A stretch of 64,000 nucleotides of DNA from Mycolicibacterium madagascariense (GTDB lineage: Bacteria; Actinomycetota; Actinomycetes; Mycobacteriales; Mycobacteriaceae). The stretch is taken from assembly GCF_010729665.1 (NCBI RefSeq), contig NZ_AP022610.1, positions 3,224,001 through 3,288,000 of the forward strand, read 5' to 3'. The notes under the pieces are model-generated. The model had not been told where the DNA came from. It did no database searches and saw only the letters and a list, made by a program, of their open reading frames with translations. The translations under genes were made by a program, and so were the position numbers. Shown here piece by piece: positions 31,206-41,088 of this stretch. How positions within the stretch are numbered: the stretch's first letter is position 1; every line of letters starts with the position of its first letter.

Positions 31206-31211
31206 TACCAT
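31206..31211 (+). promoter_or_regulatory. -10 box of a probable leaderless kinase transcript
   Basis: TACCAT, 6 nt before ATG 31218. It lies in the 27-nt gap after the reductase stop, so the kinase can have its own leaderless promoter. Confidence 0.5.
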
Positions 31212-31217
31212 TTGCCC

Positions 31218-32645
31218 ATGCCGTTGGAGGAGGGGAGCACGTTCGCGGGCTACACCGTGATCCGGCGCCTCGGCTCGGGCGGCATGGGCGAGGTGTACCT
31301 CGTCGACCATCCGCGGTTGCCGCGTCGGGACGCGCTGAAGGTCCTGCGGCCCGAGGTGTCGGCCGACGCCGAGTACCGCGAGCGGTTCAACCGCGAGGCC
31401 GACATCGCTGCGTCCCTGTGGAATCCGCACATCGTCGGCGTGCACGACAGGGGCGAGTCCGACGGTCAGCTATGGATCGACATGGACTACGTCGAGGGCA
31501 CCGACGCCGGCGCGCTGCTGCGCGAGCGGTATCCGGACGGTCTGCCCGGCGCCTACGTCGCCGACATCGTGGCGGCCGTCGCCGACGCACTGGACTATGC
31601 CCACCAGCGGCTGCTGCTGCACCGCGACGTCAAGCCCGCCAACGTCCTGCTGACCGATCCCGGCGCGACGGACAGCCGAATCCTGTTGGCAGACTTCGGC
31701 ATCGCTCGCTGGGTCGACGATCCCAACGGGTTGACGGCCACCAACACGACCGTCGGCACCCTCTCCTACGCCGCCCCCGAGCAGCTGATGGGTGGGCAGC
31801 TCGACGGCCGGGCCAATCAGTACGCGCTGGCGGCGACGGCGTACCACCTCCTGACCGGGGCGCCGCCGTTTGCGCACTCCAACCCCGCCGTCGTCATCAG
31901 CCAGCATCTGTCGTCCGCCCCTCCGGTGATCGGCGCACGGCGCCCCGAGCTGGCGGCACTGGACCCGGTCTTCGCCAAGGCGCTGGCCAAGGACCCCGGC
32001 GACCGGTACGAGCGGTGCACCGACTTCGCCCGCGCCCTGCGGCACCGCCTCGGCGGCGGCGACCTCGACGAGACGCGGCCGTCCACCGCGGTGACTCCCC
32101 CGGCCTCGCGTGACCGCTCCCGCCGGCGCGCCGGCGTCCTCGTCCCGGCGGTGCTGGGTCTGTTGCTGGTGGTCGCCGTCGCGTTCGGGGTGTTCGAGGC
32201 GACGCGCGCCGACCACGAACGCGTCGCGACCCCGGCACCCCCCACGACCAGCCGGTCGGCGGCCTCGCCCGTGCCACCGCCGCCCCCGCCGCCGTCCGCC
32301 GTCGCCACGCCGACCGACGCGGCCACGCCCACCGCCACGCCCAACCCCGTGACCCCCGCGCCGCCCCCACCCGTCGCCGTGATCGGCGCGGCATGCACCC
32401 CCGCGGGCAGCACCGCCGTTACGGCTACCGGCGCGACGGCGTACTGCTCGACGCTGCAGGGCAGCACCGCGACCATCTGGTCGTCGACCCAAGGGCAGGT
32501 GCCGAGCCCGACGGTGCCGGTCGACCCGACCGAGGCAGCGCTGCCGACCGACGAGGAGACGCCAATTCGGGTGTGCATGCAGCAGACCGGTGAGAGTCGA
32601 CTGCGGTGCCGTCTGGACATCCATCGCAGCAACGGATTGCCATGA
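31218..32645 (+). CDS. pknF: PknF-like receptor Ser/Thr protein kinase
   Basis: 475 aa. Kinase domain at about 10-280: [10 protein letters not shown] loop, K41 in ALKVLRPE, catalytic D137 in HRDVKPAN, D159 in DFGIAR, activation-loop threonines 173-181 in [10 protein letters not shown]. One membrane span near 305-325 ([20 protein letters not shown]), a Pro/Thr-rich stalk and an exported Cys-containing domain ([32 protein letters not shown]). Both halves match Mtb PknF as I recall it. The Rv1747-like ABC transporter that accompanies PknF in Mtb is not adjacent here. ATG 31218 is favoured by the -10 box. Confidence 0.85.
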   Translation: MPLEEGSTFAGYTVIRRLGSGGMGEVYLVDHPRLPRRDALKVLRPEVSADAEYRERFNREADIAASLWNPHIVGVHDRGESDGQLWIDMDYVEGTDAGALLRERYPDGLPGAYVADIVAAVADALDYAHQRLLLHRDVKPANVLLTDPGATDSRILLADFGIARWVDDPNGLTATNTTVGTLSYAAPEQLMGGQLDGRANQYALAATAYHLLTGAPPFAHSNPAVVISQHLSSAPPVIGARRPELAALDPVFAKALAKDPGDRYERCTDFARALRHRLGGGDLDETRPSTAVTPPASRDRSRRRAGVLVPAVLGLLLVVAVAFGVFEATRADHERVATPAPPTTSRSAASPVPPPPPPPSAVATPTDAATPTATPNPVTPAPPPPVAVIGAACTPAGSTAVTATGATAYCSTLQGSTATIWSSTQGQVPSPTVPVDPTEAALPTDEETPIRVCMQQTGESRLRCRLDIHRSNGLP

Positions 32646-33106
32646 CGCTGCCCGCGACCGACCGGCTCGCGGTGGCCGACCTCGTGCACGTCTACGCCGC
32701 CGCCGTCGACGACCGCCGGTTCGAGGACGTCGTCGAATTGTTCAGCGAGACAGCGGAATTGCGCCTACCCGACCCGCCGCACGTCCTGGAGCCGGTGATC
32801 GTCAAGCAGGGGCGGGCCGGGGTCGCCGAGGCCATGGCGGCGCTGCGCGCGGTACAGCGCACCGAGCACGCGATCGTCGGCGAGGTGTATGCCGAAGGGC
32901 CCGAACCCGGCTATGCCCTCGGCCGCATCACGTGCGTCGCCCACCACTTCACGGGGACCGCCGACGGCGCCACCGACGTCGTGTGGCATCTGCGCTACGA
33001 CGACGAATACCAGCAGACGCCGGTGGGCTGGCGCATCCACGGGCGCAGGTTGACGATCAACGCGATCGAGACCCGCCCCGTCAAACGCCTTCGAGATGGG
33101 CGATGA
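32642..33106 (+). CDS. NTF2-like (SnoaL/DUF4440-type) protein
   Basis: 154-aa alpha+beta barrel with an N-terminal helix pair ([20 protein letters not shown]) and conserved strand segments ([27 protein letters not shown]). The fold serves isomerases, dehydratases and ligand-binding subunits; no catalytic set is clear. The ATG overlaps the kinase stop (ATGA), so it is translationally coupled to the PknF-like kinase, a pairing I do not recognise. The 3' end overlaps the convergent NUDIX gene by 26 bp. Confidence 0.8.
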   Translation: MTLPATDRLAVADLVHVYAAAVDDRRFEDVVELFSETAELRLPDPPHVLEPVIVKQGRAGVAEAMAALRAVQRTEHAIVGEVYAEGPEPGYALGRITCVAHHFTGTADGATDVVWHLRYDDEYQQTPVGWRIHGRRLTINAIETRPVKRLRDGR

Positions 33107-33539
33107 GGGCGTCGAGCAGCGGCCGTTGACCCTTGAGCAGCTTCACCCGCGCCTCGGCCACCGAATACCAAGCGACGCGGTCGATCTCGGGAAATTCGCG
33201 CAGCCGGCCCGAGCCCTTCGGCCACTCCATCTCGAAGGTGTTGCTCGTGCTGTCGGTGACGTCGAGGTCGCCCTCGACGGCGAACGCGGTGACCACCTTG
33301 CCGCCCGACTGCTTCACGGGCGGCAGCGCGACCGGCGGTCCGGCGGGCACGGGGAGACCGATCTCCTCGACGAACTCGCGCTGCGCGGCCGCCCACGGAT
33401 CCTCGTCATCGGTGTACTCGCCCTTGGGAATCGACCACGCCGCCTCGTCCTTGCGGGCCCAGAACGGGCCTCCGGGATGACCGATCAGGACGTCCACCCC
33501 GTCGCCGACCCTTCGGTACAGCAGCAGTCCGGCGCTCAT
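33081..33539 (-). CDS. NUDIX hydrolase
   Basis: 152 aa. The NUDIX box is complete: GEYTDDEDPWAAAQREFVEE followed by IGL (G-x5-E-x7-REUxEE-x-GU). The family cleaves nucleoside diphosphate-X compounds; the SAGLLLYRR start and the KGEY context resemble the MutT/Ap4A-like branch. ATG 33539 is chosen; GTG 33548 would add three residues. Four residues of its C-terminus overlap the convergent NTF2-like gene. Confidence 0.92.
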   Translation of the reverse strand: MSAGLLLYRRVGDGVDVLIGHPGGPFWARKDEAAWSIPKGEYTDDEDPWAAAQREFVEEIGLPVPAGPPVALPPVKQSGGKVVTAFAVEGDLDVTDSTSNTFEMEWPKGSGRLREFPEIDRVAWYSVAEARVKLLKGQRPLLDALIAHLEGV

Positions 33540-33552
33540 CCGGGGCACCGTC

Positions 33553-34164
33553 CTACCACTCCTTCAGGATGCGTCGCTTGTTCGCCTTCTGCATGGCGTC
33601 GCGTCGACGGCGTTTGACCTCCTGCTGAAAGGGGTTGTCGCCGTGCAGGTTCAGTGGCAGCACCAGGGCGTCGACGAGACCGTCCTCGAGCCGCCAGGGC
33701 TCGGGCCGCACGATCCAGGACACCTGCGCGTTCTCGGCCATCCAGCCGTTGAGGACCGCTTCGCCCGCGGCCAGGGTGATCTGCCGACCCGAGCCGACAC
33801 GGCGCAGTTCGAGCCCGAGTTCGTCGGCGAGCACCACCGCGAGCGTCTTGCGCAACGACGACCCGTCGGCGTTGGCCCGGCCCCCGCCGAAGTGATACCT
33901 GATGCGCTTGTGCAGATCCTGGCTCACGGCGGGACGTCCATTCGCCGGCGGCGGCGTCGGGCTGACGCCGACGTGCAGCAGGGCGAAGCCGTCGCGCGTC
34001 TCGCAGCCCGCGGTGTCGACGTCGGACGGTAGCGCCCGGAACCACCAGCCGTAGACGCCGGGGGCCTTTGGCACCGGGCTCGGCTCGGCGAAGACCTGAT
34101 CGCGGGTGAACCGCTGCGCGTCGAGCAGATCCTTGACAGCGCTGGAAGTCTCGGCGTCGGGCAT
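33553..34164 (-). CDS. GIY-YIG-like nuclease-fold protein
   Basis: 203 aa. Residues 30-110 show a divergent GIY-YIG layout: PGVYGWWFRAL for the first strand, LLHVGVSP for the second, then LHKRIRYHFGGG with the conserved Arg helix, and an Asn in the later PLNLHGDNPF. The Tyr of the second strand is replaced by His (HVG), so nuclease activity is uncertain. The C-terminus is very basic (EVKRRRRDAMQKANKRR). It lies 13 nt upstream of the NUDIX start and may be cotranscribed with it. Confidence 0.7.
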   Translation of the reverse strand: MPDAETSSAVKDLLDAQRFTRDQVFAEPSPVPKAPGVYGWWFRALPSDVDTAGCETRDGFALLHVGVSPTPPPANGRPAVSQDLHKRIRYHFGGGRANADGSSLRKTLAVVLADELGLELRRVGSGRQITLAAGEAVLNGWMAENAQVSWIVRPEPWRLEDGLVDALVLPLNLHGDNPFQQEVKRRRRDAMQKANKRRILKEW

Positions 34165-34214
34165 GCCTCAGCCTCCCATACCGGCGCGGCCACGCGGCAT
34201 CGCGCATGCGCCGC

Positions 34215-34220
34215 TAGAGT
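34215..34220 (+). promoter_or_regulatory. -10 box of a probable leaderless SGNH-hydrolase transcript
   Basis: TAGAGT, 7 nt before GTG 34228, with no ribosome-binding sequence between them. Confidence 0.5.
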
Positions 34221-34227
34221 CACGACC

Positions 34228-35049
34228 GTGGCAGCCGGGAAGGTGTATCAGCGCTACGTCGCCATCGGGGACAGTCAGACCGAGGGACTTTGGGACGGCG
34301 ACGACGCCACCGGGGTCAGGGGATTCGCCGACCGGTTGGCCGAACGGCTCGAGGACCTCCACCCGGGTGTCCGCTACGCCAATCTTGCGGTGCGCGGGCG
34401 GCGCATCCGCGACGTCCTAGACGATCAATTGCCGGCTGCGGTCGCGATGCGTCCCGATCTCATCACCAGCTGCATCGGCATGAACGACGTGACGAGGCCC
34501 GGCCGCACGTTCGACGCGGCGCTCGCGGACATCGACGTGCTGCACCAGCGACTCGCCGAGACCGGGGCCACCATCGTCACCACGACGTTTCCGGACCTCG
34601 CCGAGATCCTGCCGGTCGGGCGCTTCCTCGCCGGCCGGGTGCTCCGGATCAACGCGGTCATCAGGGCGGCTGCGGACCGGCACGGCTTCCGGCTCGTCGA
34701 CCTCTACGGCGCACCGTCGCTGAGCGACCCGGCCATCTGGAGTCCCGATCGCGTGCACGGCTCTCCCGCCGGGCACGCCGTGTTCGCCGCCGCCGCGGCC
34801 GACGCGCTGAATCTGCCTGGGAGCAGCCATGATTGGGCCATCGCCAGGGGTGTCGACGAGGGTGAGGTGCGGACGCAGGGATTCCGCTCGCGGATGTACT
34901 CCCAGGCGCTGTGGACGCAGAATCTGTTGGCGCCGTGGGTCTGGCGGCATCTGAGGGGACTGTCGAGCGGCAACGGTCGCGAGCCGAAGCGCCCGCGGCT
35001 GACGCCCGTGGGTCGGCTAGTTGCCGAGGCCCCCGAGGCCGCTGAGTAG
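34228..35049 (+). CDS. SGNH/GDSL-family hydrolase
   Basis: 273 aa. Block I IGDSQTEG contains the nucleophile Ser, block II Gly is in NLAVRGRRI, block III is GMNDVTRPG, and block V DRVHGSPAGHAVFA supplies Asp and His. The serine esterase set is therefore complete. There is no signal peptide, so it is probably cytosolic. The substrate, possibly lipid or acyl sugar, is unknown. GTG 34228 sits just after a -10 box. Its 3' end overlaps the convergent DUF732 gene by 33 bp. Confidence 0.92.
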   Translation: MAAGKVYQRYVAIGDSQTEGLWDGDDATGVRGFADRLAERLEDLHPGVRYANLAVRGRRIRDVLDDQLPAAVAMRPDLITSCIGMNDVTRPGRTFDAALADIDVLHQRLAETGATIVTTTFPDLAEILPVGRFLAGRVLRINAVIRAAADRHGFRLVDLYGAPSLSDPAIWSPDRVHGSPAGHAVFAAAAADALNLPGSSHDWAIARGVDEGEVRTQGFRSRMYSQALWTQNLLAPWVWRHLRGLSSGNGREPKRPRLTPVGRLVAEAPEAAE

Positions 35050-35424
35050 ACCGAGCGGAATCGGCGAGTCGCCGTTGGCCATCGCGCTCATGGCACCCGG
35101 GCAGAACGCCGAGATCGCCATGCCGGTGAACATCGTGGCGGGGCCGAGCGACATGCCGCCGGTCTGGGCGACCTTGGCGGCGGTGTCGGCCAGGTCCTGA
35201 CCCGGCTGCGACAGCATCGGGCACACCGACTGTCCGAGGTCGGCGGCCTGGCCGGGGTCGGCCATGCCCATCCCCGCGCCGCCGAGGTCGTTGAGGAAGT
35301 CCGACGTCGGGTCGGCCGACGCGGGCGCGGCGGCGAGGACGGCTGCGCAGAGGGCACCGGCGGTGACGGCGGCGATGCGGGCGGCACGCGACGAGACCGC
35401 GCCCGGGAAGATTTTGCTGTGCAC
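35017..35424 (-). CDS. DUF732 secreted protein
   Basis: 135 aa. A signal peptide spans about 1-36 (AARIAAVTAGALCAAVLAAA, cleavage near ASADP). The mature part has the DUF732 pattern: DFLNDLGGAGM, two conserved cysteines (QSVCPML, SAFCPGA) and a Gly-rich end. The family is widespread in mycobacteria; its function is unknown. GTG 35424 gives a normal signal peptide; no clear ribosome site is visible. Confidence 0.75.
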   Translation of the reverse strand: MHSKIFPGAVSSRAARIAAVTAGALCAAVLAAAPASADPTSDFLNDLGGAGMGMADPGQAADLGQSVCPMLSQPGQDLADTAAKVAQTGGMSLGPATMFTGMAISAFCPGAMSAMANGDSPIPLGLLSGLGGLGN

Positions 35425-35461
35425 GCGTCGAGAGTACGGCGAAGTCGGCCGGTCGGCCGAA

Positions 35462-36025
35462 TCAAACGCCGGTCCACACCTCCGCGATCTGACCACCAAC
35501 GTCGATGACCTTGGCCTTCACGGCTCCGGGGCTGTCGATTTCACCGGCGACGTGCTGGCAGATGAACCGCTTGATCTCCGCGTCGACCCCGGCCACGATG
35601 CGCAGCAGCTCGGCCCGCAGCGACGTCGAGGTGATGTGGATGGCGATGTCGGACGGTGTCGGCTTCTCGACGTCGAGGATCAGCGACAGCGGATGCGCGG
35701 CGAGCGCCGTGGCCCGCAGCAGGATCTCGCCGAATACCTTGAACCGGGGTTTGTCGATGCGCAGGTCGATGATCAGTTCGATTTCGAGCGGGATGCGGAT
35801 GTCGAACGTGATGAGGTCGCCGACGTGGCGCGTCACCGACGGATCCTGCACGTGCACCTTGGCGGTGACCTTGGCGATCTTGCCCGGCCCCTGCGCCATC
35901 GGTCCCATCGAGAACTCGGCGCCGGCGATGTCGGCGATGGCGGCCCCGACGCGCTCCTCGGTCACGGCGATCTCGAAGAATCGGCGTCCGAACTCCTCGT
36001 ACGTCATCGAGTCGTAGTCAGACAT
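35462..36025 (-). CDS. Conserved protein of unknown function, beta-rich
   Basis: 187 aa with no signal peptide or membrane helix. Residues 60-150 alternate hydrophobic and polar residues in long strands (LITFDIRIPLEIELIIDLRI, HPLSLILDVEKPT, IAIHITSTSL), followed by a helix-rich end (VDAEIKRFICQHVAGEI). The pattern resembles lipid-binding TULIP-type proteins, but that is only a shape-based guess. I do not recognise a named family. Confidence 0.8.
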   Translation of the reverse strand: MSDYDSMTYEEFGRRFFEIAVTEERVGAAIADIAGAEFSMGPMAQGPGKIAKVTAKVHVQDPSVTRHVGDLITFDIRIPLEIELIIDLRIDKPRFKVFGEILLRATALAAHPLSLILDVEKPTPSDIAIHITSTSLRAELLRIVAGVDAEIKRFICQHVAGEIDSPGAVKAKVIDVGGQIAEVWTGV

Positions 36026-36254
36026 GGTCCGCCCACCTTGTCACGTCAGCTGGTCCTCGGCGAATACGCCAAGCGCACGGATGTGCGTCGGTCGTGTCTC
36101 GACCGCGATCAGCAGTCGAGCGGGAGCCGGAGCCATCTCTGCGGTCTACCCACTCCCGCCGAGGTGACGCTGCAGGATCATGGCGAACTCGGGCACCGAC
36201 CTGCACACTGGGGGTAGCGATCGACGTGCCGTCGGCGCGGATAGGGAGTCCGTC

Positions 36255-36608
36255 ATGAGCCAGAATCCGTTCGGAATCGACCCCGAGGACTTCGACCGCG
36301 TCATGCGCGAGGCGAGCGACGGCCTGCGTGACGCCCTGGGCAGGTTCGGCAAGCAGGCCGGCTGGGCGACACTGCTCGACGAATTCACCAGGGGCACGCG
36401 GCCCAAGGCGGAGCCGGAGACCGCCGGCGAGACCGGCGACGGCGTGTGGTCGATCTACACCGTCGACGACGCGGGCGGTGCGCACATCGAAGAGGTCTAC
36501 CCGACCGAGTTGGACGCGTTGCGCGCCAACAAGAACAACACCGACCCCGGTCGCAAGGTCCGCTTCCTCCCCTACGGCATCGCCGTCAGCGTCCTCGACA
36601 CCGAGTAG
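36255..36608 (+). CDS. Small soluble conserved protein
   Basis: 117 aa. ATG 36255 follows AGGGAG by 7 nt. An amphipathic N-terminal helix (DFDRVMREASDGLRDALGRF) is followed by a conserved segment (GVWSIYTVDDAGGAHIEEVY then DALRANKNNTDPGRKVRFLP). It is acidic and cytosolic. Mycobacterial and related actinobacterial genomes carry similar proteins; I do not know the function. Confidence 0.8.
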   Translation: MSQNPFGIDPEDFDRVMREASDGLRDALGRFGKQAGWATLLDEFTRGTRPKAEPETAGETGDGVWSIYTVDDAGGAHIEEVYPTELDALRANKNNTDPGRKVRFLPYGIAVSVLDTE

Positions 36609-36707
36609 CCCGCGAAACCCTCCGACTCGCGGTCGCCACCCGTTAGGATTTGCCACGACGTCGCTGTCGCCGCACGTGCGGCGACCGTTCCTGGAGGGCC
36701 GAGGATC

Positions 36708-37130
36708 ATGATTCGTGGACTGACGATCGCGGTGGCGGTCGCCGGCGCAACCCTTGCCCTGGCGCCGTCGGCGGCGGCCGACCCCGGCCCCATGTACCCC
36801 GACAACCCCGGCCACTACCCCACCGACGTGCCCGGCATGCGGTATGACGCGTCGCTGGGCGCCCCGTGCGACAACTATCAGCTCTTCACGTTCGGACGCG
36901 GCCCCGGTGGCGAGACCGAGGCTTGCCACTACATCCCGAATCAGTGGCCACCGGTGGACACCGGCTTCTGGGTGTCGTCGTATCCGATCCAGGGCGTGAA
37001 GGACATCGGTTCGCCGTGCGAGAGCCCGAAGATGGCGGCGCAGGCGCCCGACGGCAGGCCGATGGTCTGCCTCGGCGCGCAGGGCTGGCAGCCCGGCACG
37101 CTGACCGGCGCCGGGTTCTTCCCCGGCTAG
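36708..37130 (+). CDS. Small secreted Cys-containing protein
   Basis: 140 aa. Signal peptide at residues 1-24 (IRGLTIAVAVAGATLALAPS, cleavage AAA-DP). The mature protein has four cysteines (GAPCDNYQ, EACHYIP, GSPCESP, MVCLGAQ) that could form two disulfides, and many Pro/Gly/Tyr. GAGGA lies just before the ATG. It belongs to a common mycobacterial exported family with no known role. Confidence 0.82.
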   Translation: MIRGLTIAVAVAGATLALAPSAAADPGPMYPDNPGHYPTDVPGMRYDASLGAPCDNYQLFTFGRGPGGETEACHYIPNQWPPVDTGFWVSSYPIQGVKDIGSPCESPKMAAQAPDGRPMVCLGAQGWQPGTLTGAGFFPG

Positions 37131-37159
37131 ACCATACGAGTAACGCGCACCTGTATGGT
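37131..37159. promoter_or_regulatory. Inverted repeat in the fadD promoter
   Basis: ACCATAC (37131-37137) and GTATGGT (37153-37159) are perfect 7-bp arms whose centres are 22 bp apart, two helical turns. The right arm includes TATGGT, a TANNNT -10 box 8 nt before the ATG of the acyl-CoA synthetase. It is probably an operator covering the promoter. It does not look like the KstR motif I know. Confidence 0.5.
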
Positions 37160-37167
37160 CGGCTTCC

Positions 37168-38841
<1,674 letters not shown>

Positions 38842-38860
38842 CCCACCCGGACGGACGCGG

Positions 38861-39739
38861 TTACTTGACCAGGGTGAACTGGCATAGGTCGGTGTAGCCC
38901 TTGTGGAAGAGGTTCGAACACCCGGTGAGGTACTTCATGTACCGGTCGTAGACCTCCTGCGACTGCAGCGCCACCGCCTCGTCCCGCTTGGACTCCAGGG
39001 TCGCGGCCCAGATGTCGAGGGTCTTCGCGTAGTGCTCGCGGAGCCGGTGAATTCGCTCGATGGCGAAACCCGCTTCGGTCGAGAACTTCTCGACTTCGGC
39101 GATGACGGGGATCTGGCCGCCGGGGAAGATCTCGTCACCGATGAACTTGGTGAACCGCATCAGGGTCATCGTGATGGGCAGGTTGCGTTCTTCGCGCTCC
39201 TGGGGCCCCGCACGGGTGATGGTGTGCAACAACATTCGGCCGTCGTCCGGCAGCGCCGCGTAGGCCATCTCGAAGAAGCGGGCGTAGCGGTCGTACCCGA
39301 AGTGCTCGAAGGCCCCGATCGACACGATGCGGTCCACCGAGCCGTCGAATTCCTCCCACCCCTTCAGCTCGACGCGGCTGTGGCGTTCGCTGGGGAGATC
39401 GACCAGCATCTTCTCGACATGCGCCGCCTGATTGCGCGACAGGGTCAGGCCGATGACGTTCACGTCATACTTCTCGACGGCCCGCCGCATGGTGGCGCCC
39501 CACCCACAGCCGACGTCCAGCAACGTCATGCCGGGTTCCAGAGCGAGCTTGCCAAGAGCTAGGTCGATCTTCGCGAGCTGAGCATCGCGGAGCGACATGT
39601 CGGGCCGCTCGAAGTAGGCGCAGCTGTAGGTCTGGGTCTCGTCGAGGAACAGCCGAAAGAAGTCGTCGGACAGGTCGTAATGGGCCTGGATGTCATCGAA
39701 GTGCGGTTTGAGATCCTGCCCCTGCTGCTTCTCGTTCAC
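38861..39739 (-). CDS. Mycolic acid methyltransferase (CmaA/MmaA family)
   Basis: 292 aa. SAM-dependent enzyme of the cyclopropane fatty-acid synthase family, modifying double bonds of mycolic-acid precursors. The SAM motif is LLDVGCGWGATMRRAVEKY; HYDLSDDFFRLFLDETQTYS and CAYFERPDMSL are the typical N-terminal block; EHFGYDRYARFF carries the active-site region. Whether it cyclopropanates, hydroxylates or methoxylates cannot be read from sequence. GTG 39739 has AGGAGG 5 nt upstream. It is convergent with the acyl-CoA synthetase. Confidence 0.93.
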   Translation of the reverse strand: MNEKQQGQDLKPHFDDIQAHYDLSDDFFRLFLDETQTYSCAYFERPDMSLRDAQLAKIDLALGKLALEPGMTLLDVGCGWGATMRRAVEKYDVNVIGLTLSRNQAAHVEKMLVDLPSERHSRVELKGWEEFDGSVDRIVSIGAFEHFGYDRYARFFEMAYAALPDDGRMLLHTITRAGPQEREERNLPITMTLMRFTKFIGDEIFPGGQIPVIAEVEKFSTEAGFAIERIHRLREHYAKTLDIWAATLESKRDEAVALQSQEVYDRYMKYLTGCSNLFHKGYTDLCQFTLVK

Positions 39740-40283
39740 GGGCGCCTCCTTACTGTCTGCGCCGCGTCGGGCGGTCGGCCTCGGGTCGACGACCGTTGGC
39801 CACGATACGGCACGCGGTTGCCGCGGCGATTCTGGCTAACACCTGGGGCGTGTCAGCCACGGCCACCGCGGGGCCTTGAGAGACGCCTGAAGGGTGGGCG
39901 CGGGATCCGCTGACGCGGGCTCGACGAGCACGGCGGCAGCTCCGGCAGGCACGGCGGCATTGCCGGTAGGTGGGGGCTCAACCAATGGGCGGCGGGGCCG
40001 CGGAACGAGAAGTCATGGACGAGAGCACAATCCGTTCGATGGCGTGCGGCGCACACCCTTGATCGATTCATCGATCGCCGAAAAAAGCCCTCCGGCATGC
40101 ACTCTCGACCACTTACACGAACACCGGTGTCAATTATGCTGCTGCGTCGCACCATAGCTCGATCGTCCACCGCCACACCTGCGAGAAGACCGCTCCCGCA
40201 GGTGTTTTACGACCACCGTGCGGAAGGTGATGGCCGCCACAGATTTTGGCGCTCGCAAAATGGCGTTGCTACGGTCCATCGTC
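39740..40283. other. Long intergenic region without a supported gene
   Basis: 544 nt. It carries the methyltransferase promoter at the left. A perfect palindrome, GATCGAT-TC-ATCGATC (40061-40076), is followed by GCCGAAAAAAG. Short open frames exist on both strands, but none has normal composition, a ribosome site or recognisable similarity. GTG 40218 could extend the next gene into this region. Confidence 0.6.
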
Positions 40284-40862
40284 ATGATCGATGCCATTGC
40301 GACCACGGCCCTGTTGACTCTGGTCAATCAGGTTTCGGGGACGCCGTACCGCACGGGTGGAGACTCACCCGCCGGTACGGACTGCTCCGGTCTCGCCTCG
40401 TGGGTGGCCAATGCCGCCACCGGCCGCCCCATCTTCGGCGACCGGTTCCACACCGGCGACGAGGAGCAAGCGCTGCTGGCGCGCGGTTTCCGCTACGGGA
40501 CCCAGCCCGGCGCCCTCAACATCGGCTGGAACTCCGGCCACACCGCGGTGACGCTTCCCGACGGCACCCCGGTGTCCTCCGGCGAGAGCGGCAGTGGCGT
40601 CCGGATCGGCGGTGGCGGCGCCTTCCAGCGGCAGTTCACCCGGCACATGTACCTCCCGATGGCCGACGATCAGGCGATCGACGATCCCGCTGCCCCGCCG
40701 CCACCCGTGGATCCGTTCGCACCGGCCCCTCCCGCACCGGGACCGGCCGACCTTCCGGTCGTCAACGCCCAGATGCCACCGCCGCCGCCGGCGGATCCGG
40801 GCGTGCCGGCGCCCCCACCGGACGCCGCACCCGCCCCCGACGCCGGGCCGACCCCCGTCTGA
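40284..40862 (+). CDS. NlpC/P60-family peptidoglycan hydrolase with Pro-rich tail
   Basis: 192 aa from ATG 40284. The NlpC/P60 core has nucleophile C34 in GTDCSGLASWV and catalytic H86 in NSGHTAVTLP, close to the RipD-type mycobacterial family. GGGGAFQRQF and TRHMYLPM end the core. Residues about 125-192 are almost only Pro, Ala, Asp and Val. No signal peptide is visible from this start, and GTG 40218 does not add one, so export is unexplained. RipD itself binds peptidoglycan without cleaving; here Cys and His are both present. Confidence 0.82.
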   Translation: MIDAIATTALLTLVNQVSGTPYRTGGDSPAGTDCSGLASWVANAATGRPIFGDRFHTGDEEQALLARGFRYGTQPGALNIGWNSGHTAVTLPDGTPVSSGESGSGVRIGGGGAFQRQFTRHMYLPMADDQAIDDPAAPPPPVDPFAPAPPAPGPADLPVVNAQMPPPPPADPGVPAPPPDAAPAPDAGPTPV

Positions 40863-41058
40863 GCCGTCGTCGGCACCGGTCCATTTCTTTCCGAACGATG
40901 ACCAGTGGCCGATGGCAGTCTCGGGTGACCGCGGCGGCGACGGGCGCGGTGGCATCCGACCTGGCGGGAATGCGCAGCTTGGAGCCGTTCGCGACCGCCC
41001 GACGCGGTGGGCGGCGCCCGAGTGGACTCGGCGTCGCACCGTCGCGGGACCGCCATCG

Positions 41059-41082
41059 TCGGAACGTCCGAACGGCTATCAT
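41059..41082 (+). promoter_or_regulatory. Leaderless promoter with embedded operator for the TetR gene
   Basis: TCGGAACGTCCGA (41059-41071), 5-bp arms around ACG, sits just upstream of TATCAT (41077-41082). That -10 box is 6 nt before GTG 41089. A regulator bound to the dyad would block its own promoter, which fits TetR autorepression. Confidence 0.45.
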
Positions 41083-41088
41083 CTGCCC

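Noticed and set aside
34661..35224. A minus-strand frame across the SGNH gene end
   Set aside because: Antisense to SGNH coding sequence and in the wrong frame for the DUF732 gene.
39894..40157. An 87-codon plus-strand frame in the 544-nt gap
   Set aside because: No ribosome site, mixed composition, and an end inside the next promoter region; no recognisable similarity.
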